DNA from: Erythrobacter sp. | Lineage (GTDB): Bacteria; Pseudomonadota; Alphaproteobacteria; Sphingomonadales; Sphingomonadaceae | DNA length: 64,000 bases | Direction: 5' to 3' | Assembly (NCBI GenBank): GCA_013822695.1 | Contig: PNKW01000007.1 | Span: 1 to 64,000, forward strand | Shown here: in pieces, positions 42,819 to 52,161 of the stretch | Position numbering within the stretch: position 1 is the stretch's first letter | How the letters are laid out: every line of letters begins with the position of its first letter | Notes under the pieces: model-generated | What the model was told of the DNA's origin: nothing | What the model saw: the letters and a program-made list of their open reading frames with translations, nothing else | The model's database searches: none | Program-made: the position numbers and the translations under genes

Positions 42819-43961
42819 TCAGAACGCCCCGCCCAGCGCGCGGGCATAGGCGTTCTCGTAGGCGGCCTGCATGACTGCGAAGTCGAAATTTTCGCGCGCG
42901 CGGGCGGCGTTGGCTTTGCCGAGGCGTGCGCGCAGCGCCGGGTCGGCGGCGAGCGTGGCGAGCGCGTCCTGCAAAGCGCGCACGTCGCCCGGCGGGGCCA
43001 GCAGCGCGGCATTCTCGGGGGCGAGGATCGCGCGGATATCGCCCACGTCGGTCGCCGCCACCGGCAGGCCCGCCGCCATCGCCTCGACCACCGAGAGCGG
43101 GAACTGCTCGGAGGCCGAGGACAGCGCGAAGATATCGAACAAGCCGACGACCTTTGCGGGGTCGACATTGCCGGGAAGGTGGACCCGCGCGGCGATCCCG
43201 TGCACCTCGGCAGCGGCAAGGATGGCCGCCCGCTCGGGCCCCTCGCCGCAGATCATCAGATGCCAATCGGGCGGAAGCTTCGCGCAGGCGGCGACAAGAT
43301 CGGGCAGGCGCTTGACCGCGCGCAGGCCCGCCAGCGTGCCGACCCAGAATTCCCCCTCCCCCTTGGCGATCGGCAGGGCGGCGGGATCGGGCGGCGCGGC
43401 GAAGGCGGCGGTGTCGATGCCGTTGGGGATGCGCAAGACGCGCGCCTCGGGCTGCCGCCAGACCTCGCGCGCAATCGTCTCGAGCCCGGTCGAGGGCACG
43501 ATCAGCGCCGCCGCCCGGCCCAGCGCGGCGCGGCGGTAGAGGTTGCGGGCAGGCTTGAGGCGCATCGCCTCGTCCTCGTTGAAGCCGTCCTCGTGGTGCA
43601 CCAGCGGGGGGAGCTTCCAGATATCGGCATAGACGCGGTGCGCCATCACCGCGTCCATCGCGCCCCAGTTGTAGGTGCATACGAGGTCAAATCCCCGCAT
43701 CGCCCGCGCGAGCCCCGCCAGCCGCCACGGGGTCGGTCTGCCCTTCAGCGAGGGGAAGTCCTGCGGATAGTCCACCGGCACCCCCGGCTGCACCAGCGCG
43801 GCGGCCGCCATAGCTTGAGGCTCGGCCGAGACAATGGTGTGATCGACCCGCGGCCCCCAGGCGTTCATCAGGCGGGTCGCGCGCACCTCCTTGCCGCCCG
43901 CGGCGAAGGTGGAATGCAGGTGCAGGATGCGGGGAACGGCTCCCGCAGGCGCCTTGCTCAC
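42819..43961 (-). CDS. Glycosyltransferase family 4 protein
   Basis: A 380-aa GT-B glycosyltransferase. It starts at GTG 43961, which overlaps the stop of the hydrolase gene as GTGA; longer frames run through that gene and are spurious. The N-terminal domain has LHLHSTFAAGGKEVRA. The C-terminal nucleotide-sugar domain has EFWVGTLAGLRAVKRLPDLV, ICGEGPERAAI, FALSSASEQFPLSVVEAMAA and GLPVAATDVGDI, with the E-x7-E motif. Retaining GT4 enzymes build exopolysaccharide, lipopolysaccharide or glycolipids. No other sugar genes adjoin it, so the product is unknown. Confidence 0.88.
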   Translation of the reverse strand: MSKAPAGAVPRILHLHSTFAAGGKEVRATRLMNAWGPRVDHTIVSAEPQAMAAAALVQPGVPVDYPQDFPSLKGRPTPWRLAGLARAMRGFDLVCTYNWGAMDAVMAHRVYADIWKLPPLVHHEDGFNEDEAMRLKPARNLYRRAALGRAAALIVPSTGLETIAREVWRQPEARVLRIPNGIDTAAFAAPPDPAALPIAKGEGEFWVGTLAGLRAVKRLPDLVAACAKLPPDWHLMICGEGPERAAILAAAEVHGIAARVHLPGNVDPAKVVGLFDIFALSSASEQFPLSVVEAMAAGLPVAATDVGDIRAILAPENAALLAPPGDVRALQDALATLAADPALRARLGKANAARARENFDFAVMQAAYENAYARALGGAF

Positions 43962-44824
43962 TCCGCCGCGTCCAGCAGCGCAAGGATCGCGGCGCGCGCC
44001 TCGGGCTCGTCCAGCGTCGGCGCGTGGCCGACATCGGGGACGATGACGGTGCGCATCTTCGGATTGCGCATCCCCATCTGCTTGACCGTGTCGGGGCTGA
44101 GAAGATCCGACAGCCCCCCGCGTACCAGCACCATCGGCACATCGCGCAGGGCCTCGAAGGCCAGCCACAGGTTGGGCGGCGCGGCGTTGCCGGGCTTGGC
44201 GAAAGGCTCGGCGATGGCCATGTCGTAATCGAACACGATCCGCCCGTTCTGGCTCACCACCATGGTGCGCTTGGCCATTTCGAGCCACTGGTCGAGATCG
44301 AACTTGGGGAAGGCCGCGCCATGCGCCTCGGCCAGCCCGCGCGCGGCGTGGACCCAGGTGGGGTAGGAGCGGCCCTGCCCGACATAGCCCGAAATGCGCG
44401 CGAGGCCTGCGGCCTGCACCTCGGGGCCGATGTCGTTCATCACCACCGCGCTCATCCTTCCGGGCTTGCCCGCAGCCATCAGCAGGGTCATCAGCCCGCC
44501 CATCGATGTGCCGATGGCGGCGAAGCGGTCGACCCCCTGCTCGGCAAGCAGCTTTTCCACATCCTGAACGTAGGTGACGGGCGAATAGGTATCCGAATCC
44601 GGCGCATAATCGCTCATCCCACGGCCGCGCATCTCGGTCACGATCACCCGGCGCGTGGCGCACAGCACCTCGGCCAGCGGGCCGAAGTCGCGGGCGTTGC
44701 GGGTGAGGCCGTGCATGCACAGCACCGGCAGCTTGTCCCCGCCATCCGGCCCGGGATAGTTGCGGTAATGCAGGGTGAGGCCATCGCTGCTGGTCCAGTA
44801 GCGATCTTCGTAAGTGGCGGCCAT
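43958..44824 (-). CDS. Alpha/beta hydrolase
   Basis: A 288-aa alpha/beta-hydrolase. The nucleophile elbow is GTSMGG, the oxyanion region VLCMHGLTRNARDF, the acid Asp lies in GGLSDLLSPD and the catalytic His in DVGHAPTLDEPEA. This is the pattern of C-C hydrolases and esterases of the proline iminopeptidase / 3-oxoadipate enol-lactonase group. The ATG at 44824 is chosen because the extended frame would run into the divergent selO. It is cotranslated with the glycosyltransferase (GTGA). The substrate is unknown. Confidence 0.88.
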   Translation of the reverse strand: MAATYEDRYWTSSDGLTLHYRNYPGPDGGDKLPVLCMHGLTRNARDFGPLAEVLCATRRVIVTEMRGRGMSDYAPDSDTYSPVTYVQDVEKLLAEQGVDRFAAIGTSMGGLMTLLMAAGKPGRMSAVVMNDIGPEVQAAGLARISGYVGQGRSYPTWVHAARGLAEAHGAAFPKFDLDQWLEMAKRTMVVSQNGRIVFDYDMAIAEPFAKPGNAAPPNLWLAFEALRDVPMVLVRGGLSDLLSPDTVKQMGMRNPKMRTVIVPDVGHAPTLDEPEARAAILALLDAAE

Positions 44825-44898
44825 GAGCGCGCGGTAATCCCTTCGTCCAAAGGCCCGGGGCGCTTGCGCGGGGGCCTGCTTGCGCCCACTATCGCGGC

Positions 44899-46296
44899 AT
44901 GAGCGAGGGACTGCAACACCCGGATGCATCCGGCACCTATCAACCCGATCCGGCCATCCTGGTGCTGGCAGGCTGGCTGGGCGATCCCGTCGCTGCGGCG
45001 GACTTTCCCGAAACACGGCTGCGCTGGCGCAATGATCGCGCGGCGGCGCGTGTCGGGCTGGCCGGGCTGACCGACGAAGACTGGACGGCGCATTTCGGAC
45101 GCTTTGCGCCCTTGGAGGGCAACCTCCCCCAGCCGCTCGCGCTGCGCTATCACGGGCACCAGTTCCGGGTCTACAACCCCGAGATCGGCGACGGGCGGGG
45201 GTTCCTGTTCGCGCAGATGCGGGACGGCGCGGGGCGGCTTATGGACCTCGGCACCAAGGGTTCGGGCCAGACCCCGTGGAGCCGCTCGGGCGATGGGCGC
45301 CTCACCCTCAAGGGTGCGGTGCGCGAGATCCTGGCGACCGAGATGCTTGAGGCGCTGGGCGTCAACACCTCCAGGACCTTCAGCGTGATCGAGACCGGCG
45401 AGGCGCTTTATCGCGGGGACGAGCCCTCGCCCACCCGCTCCGCCGTGCTGGTGCGCCTCAGCCATTCGCATGTCCGCATCGGCACCTTCCAGCGGCTGCT
45501 GGCATTGGAGGCGGCGGACGAGATGGAGGCGCTGATCGGCTACTGCCTCCAGCACTTCCCCGCCCCACCCCCGCCCGCTGACGCCCCCGACCGCGACAAC
45601 CCCGCGATCCGCCTCATGCACGCCGTGACCGAACGCATGGCCGATCTGGCGGCGAGCTACATGGTGGCAGGCTTTGTCCACGGGGTGCTCAATAGCGACA
45701 ACATGAACATCACCGGCGAGAGCTTCGACTATGGCCCCTGGCGCTGGCTGCCGGGGTGGGAGCCGGGCTTCACCGCCGCCTATTTCGACCATGCCGGCCT
45801 CTATGCCTTCGGCCGCCAGCCCGAGGCGCTGCACTGGAACTGCGGGCAGCTGGCGGTCGCGCTGCGGCTCCATGCCGAGACCGCGCCGCTGGTCGCCGCG
45901 CTTGAACGCTTCGGGCCGCTCTACATGGCGGCAATCGCGCGGCGATGGTGCTGGCGGCTGGGGGTGCAATCGCAGGGGATCGAGGAGGACACGCAGCTCG
46001 TCGCCGGGTGCGAGGCGCAGATGCGCGCAGGCTCCGTCCAGCCCGACGCCTTCTTCTTCGCGCACCGCGGCGGGCGCGGCCTGCCCGAGGCGTTCAGCCA
46101 TTACCGGCCGGTCGAGAACGCCCACCCCTATTGGTCCGACCCCGCGCCCCAGTCGATGCTGATCGAGGAGGTCGAGGACGTCTGGGCCGCAATCGACGAA
46201 AGCGACGACTGGGCCCCGCTCCACGCCAAGGTTGCTGCCCTGCGCCGCATGGGCGAGGCGCACGGCATTCCGCCCGAACCTGCGGGACATGCGTAA
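44899..46296 (+). CDS. selO: Protein adenylyltransferase SelO (YdiU)
   Basis: A 465-aa pseudokinase-fold enzyme that transfers AMP to Ser/Thr/Tyr of proteins. Family motifs are LRYHGHQFRVYNPEIGDGRG, DLGTKGSGQTPWSRSGDGRL, SHSHVRIGTFQ, HGVLNSDNMNITGESFDYGP and AYFDHAGLYAFGRQP. E. coli SelO acts in oxidative stress and glutathionylation. Length is close to the E. coli protein (478 aa). It is divergent from the hydrolase with 74 bp between. It is also spelled YdiU/UPF0061. Confidence 0.94.
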   Translation: MSEGLQHPDASGTYQPDPAILVLAGWLGDPVAAADFPETRLRWRNDRAAARVGLAGLTDEDWTAHFGRFAPLEGNLPQPLALRYHGHQFRVYNPEIGDGRGFLFAQMRDGAGRLMDLGTKGSGQTPWSRSGDGRLTLKGAVREILATEMLEALGVNTSRTFSVIETGEALYRGDEPSPTRSAVLVRLSHSHVRIGTFQRLLALEAADEMEALIGYCLQHFPAPPPPADAPDRDNPAIRLMHAVTERMADLAASYMVAGFVHGVLNSDNMNITGESFDYGPWRWLPGWEPGFTAAYFDHAGLYAFGRQPEALHWNCGQLAVALRLHAETAPLVAALERFGPLYMAAIARRWCWRLGVQSQGIEEDTQLVAGCEAQMRAGSVQPDAFFFAHRGGRGLPEAFSHYRPVENAHPYWSDPAPQSMLIEEVEDVWAAIDESDDWAPLHAKVAALRRMGEAHGIPPEPAGHA

Positions 46297-46381
46297 CGGG
46301 CTTACCCCTATCTTTTCAGTCACAAGCACGATAGATGCGCGCATCCGCTGAAGCAGGACACAACAGGCAACGAATTCGAGC

Positions 46382-47794
46382 GTGACCGACAACATCCTCA
46401 TTTCTTGCGAACCGGCCACCGGCGAGGAATTGTGGCGCGGCCCCGTCTCCGATGTCGACGCGGCGGTCTCTGCCGCGCGCCGTGCCTGGGCGCCCTGGGC
46501 GGCCCGCGGGCTGACCGAGCGGATCGCGCTGATGCGCGCCTTCGGCAACGCCATGCGCCGCGATGCCGACACCTTCGCCGATCTGATCGCGCGCGAGACG
46601 GGCAAGCCCTTGTGGGAAGCGCGCAAGGAAATCGACGCGGTGGTCGCCAAGGTCGACATATCGGTCCAGGCCTATGCCGAGCGCACCGGCAAGAAGAAAT
46701 TCGATTCCGGCATCCATTCGAGCGCCGCAGTGCGCCACAAGCCGCACGGGGTGATGGCGGTGCTGGGGCCGTTCAACTTGCCTGCGCACCTGCCCTGCGG
46801 CCACATCATCCCCGCGCTGATCGCGGGCAATGCGGTGGTGTTCAAGCCCTCGGAAAAGACCCCCGCGGTGGGCGAGGCTCTGGTCGCCGCGTTCCACGGC
46901 GCGGGCGTGCCGGCCGACGTGATCCAGTGCGTCATCGGCGGGGCGGAGGAAGGCAAGGCGCTGGTCGCCCATCCCGGGACCGACGGCGTGCTGTTCACCG
47001 GCTCGGCCCAGACGGGAATCGCCATCAACCGCAAGCTTGCCGCCAATCCGGGCAAGATTGTCGCGCTCGAGCTGGGCGGCAACAACCCTATCGTCGTCAC
47101 CGACACCCCCAAGCTCGCCGACGCCGCCGCGATCATCGTCCAGAGCGCCTTTGCCACCGCCGGCCAGCGCTGCACCGCGGCGCGGCGGCTGATCGTGGTC
47201 GAGAGCGTCTATGACGCGCTGATGGCCGAACTCGTGCCGCTCGCGCGCCGGCTGATGGTCGGCGATCCGCTGGGCGAGCCGCAGCCCTTCATGGGCCCGG
47301 TGATCGACAACGAGACCGCCGACCGCCTGATGGAGAGCTTCGTCGCGCTGATGACCGGCGGCGGCCGCCCGCTGCTGCACATGCGCCGCTCGCTGCCCGA
47401 TCTGCCGTTTCTCAGCCCCGGCATCATCGACGTGACCGACGTGCCCGACCGCCCCGATATCGAGCTGTTCGGCCCGCTGCTGCAAGTGATCCGCGTCCCC
47501 GATCTCGACACCGCGATCGCCGAAGCGAACAACACCCGCTTCGGCCTTGCCGCATCGCTGATCGGTGGCAGCCCGGAAGATTACGGACGCTTCTGGGCCA
47601 ATATCCGCGCCGGCATCATCAACTGGAACAGCCCCACCACCGGGGCCTCGTCCAAGGCCCCCTTCGGCGGGATCGGCCTTTCCGGCAACCACCGCCCCGC
47701 AGCCTATTACGCCGCCGACAACAGCGCCTATCCGGTCGCCAGCACCGAAATGGACCAGCCGCGCGCGGGCGTCATGGTGGGGCTGAGGCCCTAG
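46382..47794 (+). CDS. astD: Succinylglutamate-semialdehyde dehydrogenase
   Basis: A 470-aa NAD-dependent aldehyde dehydrogenase with AstD-type motifs: GPFNLPAHLPCGHIIPALIA, FKPSEKTPAVGEALV, FTGSAQTGIAINRKLA, the Glu in ALELGGNNPIVV and catalytic Cys in FATAGQRCTAARR. AstD oxidises N-succinylglutamate semialdehyde in the arginine succinyltransferase pathway. astA, astB, astC and astE are not in the window, so the pathway context is missing and a different aldehyde is possible. It starts at GTG 46382. The stop shares CTAG with the convergent lipoprotein gene. Confidence 0.88.
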   Translation: MTDNILISCEPATGEELWRGPVSDVDAAVSAARRAWAPWAARGLTERIALMRAFGNAMRRDADTFADLIARETGKPLWEARKEIDAVVAKVDISVQAYAERTGKKKFDSGIHSSAAVRHKPHGVMAVLGPFNLPAHLPCGHIIPALIAGNAVVFKPSEKTPAVGEALVAAFHGAGVPADVIQCVIGGAEEGKALVAHPGTDGVLFTGSAQTGIAINRKLAANPGKIVALELGGNNPIVVTDTPKLADAAAIIVQSAFATAGQRCTAARRLIVVESVYDALMAELVPLARRLMVGDPLGEPQPFMGPVIDNETADRLMESFVALMTGGGRPLLHMRRSLPDLPFLSPGIIDVTDVPDRPDIELFGPLLQVIRVPDLDTAIAEANNTRFGLAASLIGGSPEDYGRFWANIRAGIINWNSPTTGASSKAPFGGIGLSGNHRPAAYYAADNSAYPVASTEMDQPRAGVMVGLRP

Positions 47795-48513
47795 TTGGCG
47801 GCACGGTAGACCAGCGTCACGCCGGTGAGGCCATTGGCGGCCTTGCGCAAACTGACCGTCAGCCGCTCGACGCCCTTGCCGGTCGCAGCGATGCTGTCGC
47901 CGGGCGCGGCGTGACGGGTGGACGCGAGGCCCGCGCGGCGCGCGCGGACGTGGTGATATTGCAGCACCACCTCGGGCGCGGCCGGGGTGAGATAGCGGAC
48001 GATCCGCAAGGCACAGCCCTTGGCCTTGCTAGCGCCCGCCTGCACCACCATGGCGCGCGGCGGGATCGCGGCGGCCGGCGGCAGGTTGGCGGCAAGCGCG
48101 AAATCCTCCGTCAACCCCCTGGCGCAGGTGCCCGGCGCACCGACTGCGGCGAGCAGTTCCAGCGGCCCCGACATCGGCCCGAGCAACGCGGGCCCCCGCG
48201 CCTTGCTGGCGGGTGGCAAATCGGGGAGCGCGCCGCTTTCGAGCAGTTCGATCCGCATCGCCTCGCGCGCGGCAGCGGCGGTCTCGCTCGATCCGGCGAG
48301 CACCGGCAGCGCGGCGCTGTCGGCAAAGCCGATCGCGGCCGCGGCCTCGTTGCGGCTGGCGAGGTCGGGGTCGCTCATCAAGGGATCGTGGAGCGCGCGG
48401 GCGATCACCGGATCGGTCGCGATCAGGCCTTCCCCCTGCGCAGGCTCGCCCCCGCCTTGCCTGCAGGCGGCGAGAAGGGCGAGGAGACCCAAGGGGATAA
48501 AGGCACGGCGCAT
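47791..48513 (-). CDS. Predicted lipoprotein of unknown function
   Basis: A 240-aa protein with a lipoprotein signal (MRRAFIPLGLLALLAAC, lipobox LAAC at residue 17). I do not recognise the family. The mature part is Ala/Pro-rich with a helical first half. A possible C-terminal domain holds two Cys (GTCARGL, KGCALRIV), ending in strands LTVSLRKAANGLTGVTLVYR. Periplasmic location is likely. Promoter and leader are discussed at the candidate RNA beside it. Confidence 0.75.
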   Translation of the reverse strand: MRRAFIPLGLLALLAACRQGGGEPAQGEGLIATDPVIARALHDPLMSDPDLASRNEAAAAIGFADSAALPVLAGSSETAAAAREAMRIELLESGALPDLPPASKARGPALLGPMSGPLELLAAVGAPGTCARGLTEDFALAANLPPAAAIPPRAMVVQAGASKAKGCALRIVRYLTPAAPEVVLQYHHVRARRAGLASTRHAAPGDSIAATGKGVERLTVSLRKAANGLTGVTLVYRAAN

Positions 48514-48569
48514 CGGGGGAGCGTGCCACGCCGATGGTTAATTTGGCCCTCACGGCGCTTTGGAACCGG

Positions 48570-48678
48570 CGCATGAAAACGCCCCCGAAGCGCAGGCTCC
48601 GGAGGCGCTTTCCACGCGGAGGTAAAGGAACCTCCACGTGCCGGCGACCACTGGTGGGCATGGCCGCAAGGGCGATTT
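48570..48678 (-). ncRNA. Candidate small RNA or structured leader (two hairpins and T-run)
   Basis: On the minus strand a TATAAA (48690-48685) is followed by two stable hairpins. One has arms 48613-48623/48630-48640 (CACGCGGAGGT with ACCTCCACGTG), and its loop side presents GGAGGT and ACCTCC, a Shine-Dalgarno/anti-SD pair. The second (48580-48587/48600-48607) is followed by TTTT, like a terminator. The layout suggests a ~105-nt sRNA, or an attenuator in the leader of the lipoprotein gene that starts at 48513. No Rfam family is assigned. Confidence 0.3.
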
Positions 48679-48790
48679 TGTTCATTTATAGCAGCACCTA
48701 TCTGAACGCTTCGCCGATGCGGGTGAAAGCCGCGGTTCAGCGAGCGCGCCGCTTGCCTAAGCTCCGCCCTGCCCTTAACGCCGCGCGAGC

Positions 48791-49705
48791 ATGACGACCC
48801 CTGAACCCTCTTCCGCGGCCTCGGGCCCGGTCGCCTCGGGCCTCGCGCCTGCGCTCGGCGCCTATCTGATCTGGGGCTTCCTGCCGCTCTACCTGGTGCT
48901 GGTGCGCAGCGTCCCCGCCTTCGAATTCGTCGGCTGGCGGATCATCTGGACGCTGCCGCTGTGCCTCCTGATCGTCGCCTTCCGGCGCCAGTTTCCCGAA
49001 TTGCTGGCGGCGCTCAAGAGCCCGAAGAGCCTGCTCGCCCTGCTGGCGAGCGCCGTGCTGATCGGGATCAACTGGTTCGTCTACATCTGGGCGATCATGG
49101 CGGGCGAGGTCTATGCGACCTCAATCGGCTATTACCTCAACCCGCTGCTCAACGTGCTGCTCGGCACGCTGGTGCTGGGCGAGACGCTGTCGCGCCGCCA
49201 GTGGCTGGCGGTCGCCATCGCGGCGCTGGCGGTGGCGCTGCTCGCCGCAGGTGCGGTCACCAGCCTGTGGATCAGCCTCACACTCGGCACCAGCTTTGCC
49301 GTCTATGGCCTTGTGCGCAAACAGGTCGCCGTGGGATCGCTCCCCTGCCTCACGATCGAGAGCGCGATCCTCCTGCCGATCGCCGCCGCGATTGCCGGGT
49401 GGTACGCGCTGAGCCCGCAAGGCTCGTCCTTCGGGCAGGACGGGTGGACCAGCGCGCTGATCATCTTCTCGGGCGTGGTCACCGCGATCCCGCTGCTGCT
49501 GTTCGCGCTGGCGGCGCGGCGGATGGACTATTCGACGCTGGGCTTCCTCCAGTACATCGCGCCGACGATCGTGTTCTTCCTCGGGCTGTTCGTCTTCCAC
49601 CAGCCGCTCGCGCCCGCCAAGCTGGCGAGTTTCGTGCTGATCTGGGTGGCGGTCGGCGTGTTCGTGTGGGACCTGTGGGCGAAGCGCAAAGCGGCCTTAG
49701 CCTAG
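48791..49705 (+). CDS. rarD: EamA family transporter RarD
   Basis: A 304-aa inner-membrane DMT permease with ten predicted helices in two EamA repeats. GAYLIWGFLPLYLVLVRSVP, FVGWRIIWTLPLCL, SIGYYLNPLLNVLLGTLVLG and YIAPTIVFFLGLFVFHQPL are RarD signatures. The transported molecule is unknown; E. coli rarD affects chloramphenicol sensitivity. It overlaps pyrC tail to tail by 9 bp, so no separate terminator exists. Confidence 0.92.
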   Translation: MTTPEPSSAASGPVASGLAPALGAYLIWGFLPLYLVLVRSVPAFEFVGWRIIWTLPLCLLIVAFRRQFPELLAALKSPKSLLALLASAVLIGINWFVYIWAIMAGEVYATSIGYYLNPLLNVLLGTLVLGETLSRRQWLAVAIAALAVALLAAGAVTSLWISLTLGTSFAVYGLVRKQVAVGSLPCLTIESAILLPIAAAIAGWYALSPQGSSFGQDGWTSALIIFSGVVTAIPLLLFALAARRMDYSTLGFLQYIAPTIVFFLGLFVFHQPLAPAKLASFVLIWVAVGVFVWDLWAKRKAALA

Positions 49706-50734
49706 AAACTTCCAGCCTATCGTCTGGCCCCCGTGCCACGGGACGATTTCCTCGCCGGTGACGTGGAGGCACTGCGGCACCGCCACCTCGGCACGCTCGA
49801 GCGTCACCGTCTCCTCGTTGACCGGCAGCTTGTAGAAGGCCGGGCCGTGGAGCGAGGCGAAGCCCTCGAATTTCTCGAGAGCGCCCTCCTCGTCGAACAC
49901 TGTGAGGTAGCTTTCCAAAGCATAGGGCGCGCCGAAAATCCCCGCGCAGCCGCAAGCGGTCTCCTTGGCTCGGCGCAGGTGCGGGGCGCTGTCGGTGCCG
50001 AGGAAGAACTTCGGCGAACCGCCCGTCGCCGCCGCACGCAGCGCCAGCCGGTGGCTCTCGCGCTTGGCGACCGGAAGGCAGTAATTGTGCGGCTGGATGC
50101 CCCCCACCAGCATCGCGTTGCGGTTGATGTGGAGGTGCTGCGGGGTGATGGTCGCGGCAACCTGCAGCCCGGCCTCGTTGACGAAGTCCACTGCGTCGGT
50201 GGTGGTGATGTGCTCGAACACAATGCGAAGCCTCGGGAAACTCGCAACAATGGCGCGCAAGTGCCTCTCGATGAACTCTTTCTCACGGTCGAACACGTCG
50301 ACCGAATGGTCGGTCACCTCGCCGTGAATGCATAGCACGATGTCCTCGGCCTCCATCCGCGCGAGGACGGGATAGAGGTTCTCGACATTGGTGACGCCCG
50401 CAGCCGAATTGGTCGTGGCGTTGGCGGGATACATCTTGGCGGCGGTGAAGACGCCCTCGGCCGCGCCGCGTGCGAGATCGTCGGCGTCGGTGGTGTCGGT
50501 GAGGTAGCAGGTCATCAGCGGCTCGAACCGCACGCCTTCGGGCACCGCGGCGCGGATACGGTCGCGATAGGCGGCGGCCAGCTCCGTCGTCGTCACCGGC
50601 GGAGTGAGGTTGGGCATCACGATCGCGCGGGCAAACTGGCGCGCGGTATAGGGCACCACCTCGCGCATGATGTCACCATCGCGGAAGTGAAGATGCCAGT
50701 CGTCGGGGCGGCGGATGGTGATGCTCTCGCTCAT
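49697..50734 (-). CDS. pyrC: Dihydroorotase
   Basis: A 345-aa class II (E. coli-type) dihydroorotase, third step of pyrimidine synthesis. Zinc ligands His-x-His are in DDWHLHFRDG. The carboxylated Lys is in FTAAKMYPANATTNS, and His in CIHGEVTD, EHITTTDA and the Asp of GTDSAPH are all present. Length matches E. coli PyrC (348 aa). It starts 38 bp from the divergent ygfZ. Confidence 0.96.
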   Translation of the reverse strand: MSESITIRRPDDWHLHFRDGDIMREVVPYTARQFARAIVMPNLTPPVTTTELAAAYRDRIRAAVPEGVRFEPLMTCYLTDTTDADDLARGAAEGVFTAAKMYPANATTNSAAGVTNVENLYPVLARMEAEDIVLCIHGEVTDHSVDVFDREKEFIERHLRAIVASFPRLRIVFEHITTTDAVDFVNEAGLQVAATITPQHLHINRNAMLVGGIQPHNYCLPVAKRESHRLALRAAATGGSPKFFLGTDSAPHLRRAKETACGCAGIFGAPYALESYLTVFDEEGALEKFEGFASLHGPAFYKLPVNEETVTLERAEVAVPQCLHVTGEEIVPWHGGQTIGWKFLG

Positions 50735-50772
50735 GGCTTCCCCTTAGCGGCGGCCATGCCTATCTGTCACCC

Positions 50773-51507
50773 ATGACTGCAACCCTGCTGACTACCCGCG
50801 CGCTGGTGCGCCTCTCGCCGCTCGAGGACAGTGAGGATGTCGCCGCTTTCCTCCAAGGCCTCGTTACCAATGACACGGCCGGCCCGCTGCCTTGCTATGC
50901 CGCCTTGCTGAGCGCGCAGGGCAAGCACCTGTTCGATTTTCTGGTGTGGGCGGATGGGGCAAGCCTGCTGCTCGATTGCGAGGCTGCGCATGCGGACGAG
51001 CTGGTGAAGCGCCTGTCGATGTACCGCCTGCGCCGCAAGATCGCGATTGCCCGCGACGACAGCCTTGGCGTGCATTGGAGCCTCGTACCGCAAGAGGGTG
51101 CGGTGGCTGACCCCCGCCTCCCCGCCCTCGGCCACCGTTGGCTTGGCTCGGTAGAAGGCGAAAGCGCCGACACCGCTTGGCTCGCCCACCGCCTTGCGCT
51201 GGGCGTGCCCGAGGGGCGCGCCGAGATGGGCGACATCCTTTGGCTCGAAACCAACGCCGTCGAACTGAACGGCGTCAGCTTCACCAAGGGTTGTTACGTC
51301 GGCCAGGAGAACACCGCGCGGATGAACTGGCGGCAGAAGGTGAACCGGCGGCTGGTGGTGGTGCCGCTCGCGGCGTCGGATGAAGCGCGGCGACAAGCGG
51401 CTCACGAAGACCTCGGCCTTGCGATCGATCACCTGCGCGTCGAAAGCCTCGATCCCGCCGCCCTGCCCGCGTGGCAGCGCGCCGGAGTGCTCCCGGCCGC
51501 GAATTAA
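50773..51507 (+). CDS. ygfZ: Folate-binding protein YgfZ
   Basis: A 244-aa GcvT-like protein with the YgfZ signature KGCYVGQE (KGCYVGQENTARMN, residues ~176-189). YgfZ helps maintain Fe-S enzymes and binds tetrahydrofolate. The shorter length than E. coli YgfZ (326 aa) is usual in alphaproteobacteria (IBA57-like). The stop codon shares TTAA with the convergent TetR gene. Confidence 0.92.
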   Translation: MTATLLTTRALVRLSPLEDSEDVAAFLQGLVTNDTAGPLPCYAALLSAQGKHLFDFLVWADGASLLLDCEAAHADELVKRLSMYRLRRKIAIARDDSLGVHWSLVPQEGAVADPRLPALGHRWLGSVEGESADTAWLAHRLALGVPEGRAEMGDILWLETNAVELNGVSFTKGCYVGQENTARMNWRQKVNRRLVVVPLAASDEARRQAAHEDLGLAIDHLRVESLDPAALPAWQRAGVLPAAN

Positions 51508-52100
51508 GCGGTCTGGTGCCCGGCAAGGCTCGCTTCGAGCATCGCCGTTGCCCGCTCGCGCGCGGCGTCTCGCCCCAGCCCCAGCGACTTGGCCAGCGGC
51601 CCGCCGATCAGCGCATCGCCCAGCGCCATCAGCACCAGCGACAGCGTGTCGCGGTGCAGCCGCCGCTCGGCGATGTGTTCGGGGGTCTCGGTCGGCGCGA
51701 GTTCGTCGAGCAGGTCGTGGATCACCGAGATGATCGGGTCCAGCGCGTCCTCGTTGCCCGTCAGCAGCATCCAGCTGGTGAGCGCGCCCGCGCCTTCGCG
51801 GTCGAAGGCGTCGAAGGCGAGATCGACCACCTCGCGCGCCGAGCCCAGTCCGGCGCGGCTGGCGTGGACGGCCTGCAGGATCGTCTCGCACACCGTGCGC
51901 GCCAGATGCTCGGCGAGCGCGCGCTGGAGCCCGGAGGCCGAGCCGAAGTGGTGCAGCAGATTCGCATGGGTGCGCCCGACGCGGGCCGAGACCGCCTTCA
52001 GCGTCACCGCTTGCGGCCCCGTCTCGATCAGCAGCGCGCGCGCGGCGGCAAGCGCGGTGCTGCGCGATTCCTCGGGAGTCAGTCTCTTTCTGGCGACCAT
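51504..52100 (-). CDS. TetR/AcrR family transcriptional regulator
   Basis: A 198-aa regulator. The N-terminal HTH (LTPEESRSTALAAARALLIE, then VTLKAVSARVGRTHANLLHHF) is followed by an all-helical ligand domain. Its target is not evident. It is read after the GNAT gene on the same strand with a 61-bp gap, and ygfZ is convergent. Ligand unknown. Confidence 0.88.
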   Translation of the reverse strand: MVARKRLTPEESRSTALAAARALLIETGPQAVTLKAVSARVGRTHANLLHHFGSASGLQRALAEHLARTVCETILQAVHASRAGLGSAREVVDLAFDAFDREGAGALTSWMLLTGNEDALDPIISVIHDLLDELAPTETPEHIAERRLHRDTLSLVLMALGDALIGGPLAKSLGLGRDAARERATAMLEASLAGHQTA

Positions 52101-52161
52101 AGGCCTGCGCCTCTAGGGGATTTTGCAGGTGCGAACAAGCCACCCGCCCCCCAGCTGCCCC

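Noticed and set aside
48534..48794. 86-codon plus-strand ORF before rarD
   Set aside because: It runs through the two hairpins, is Arg-rich and has no ribosome site or conserved features.
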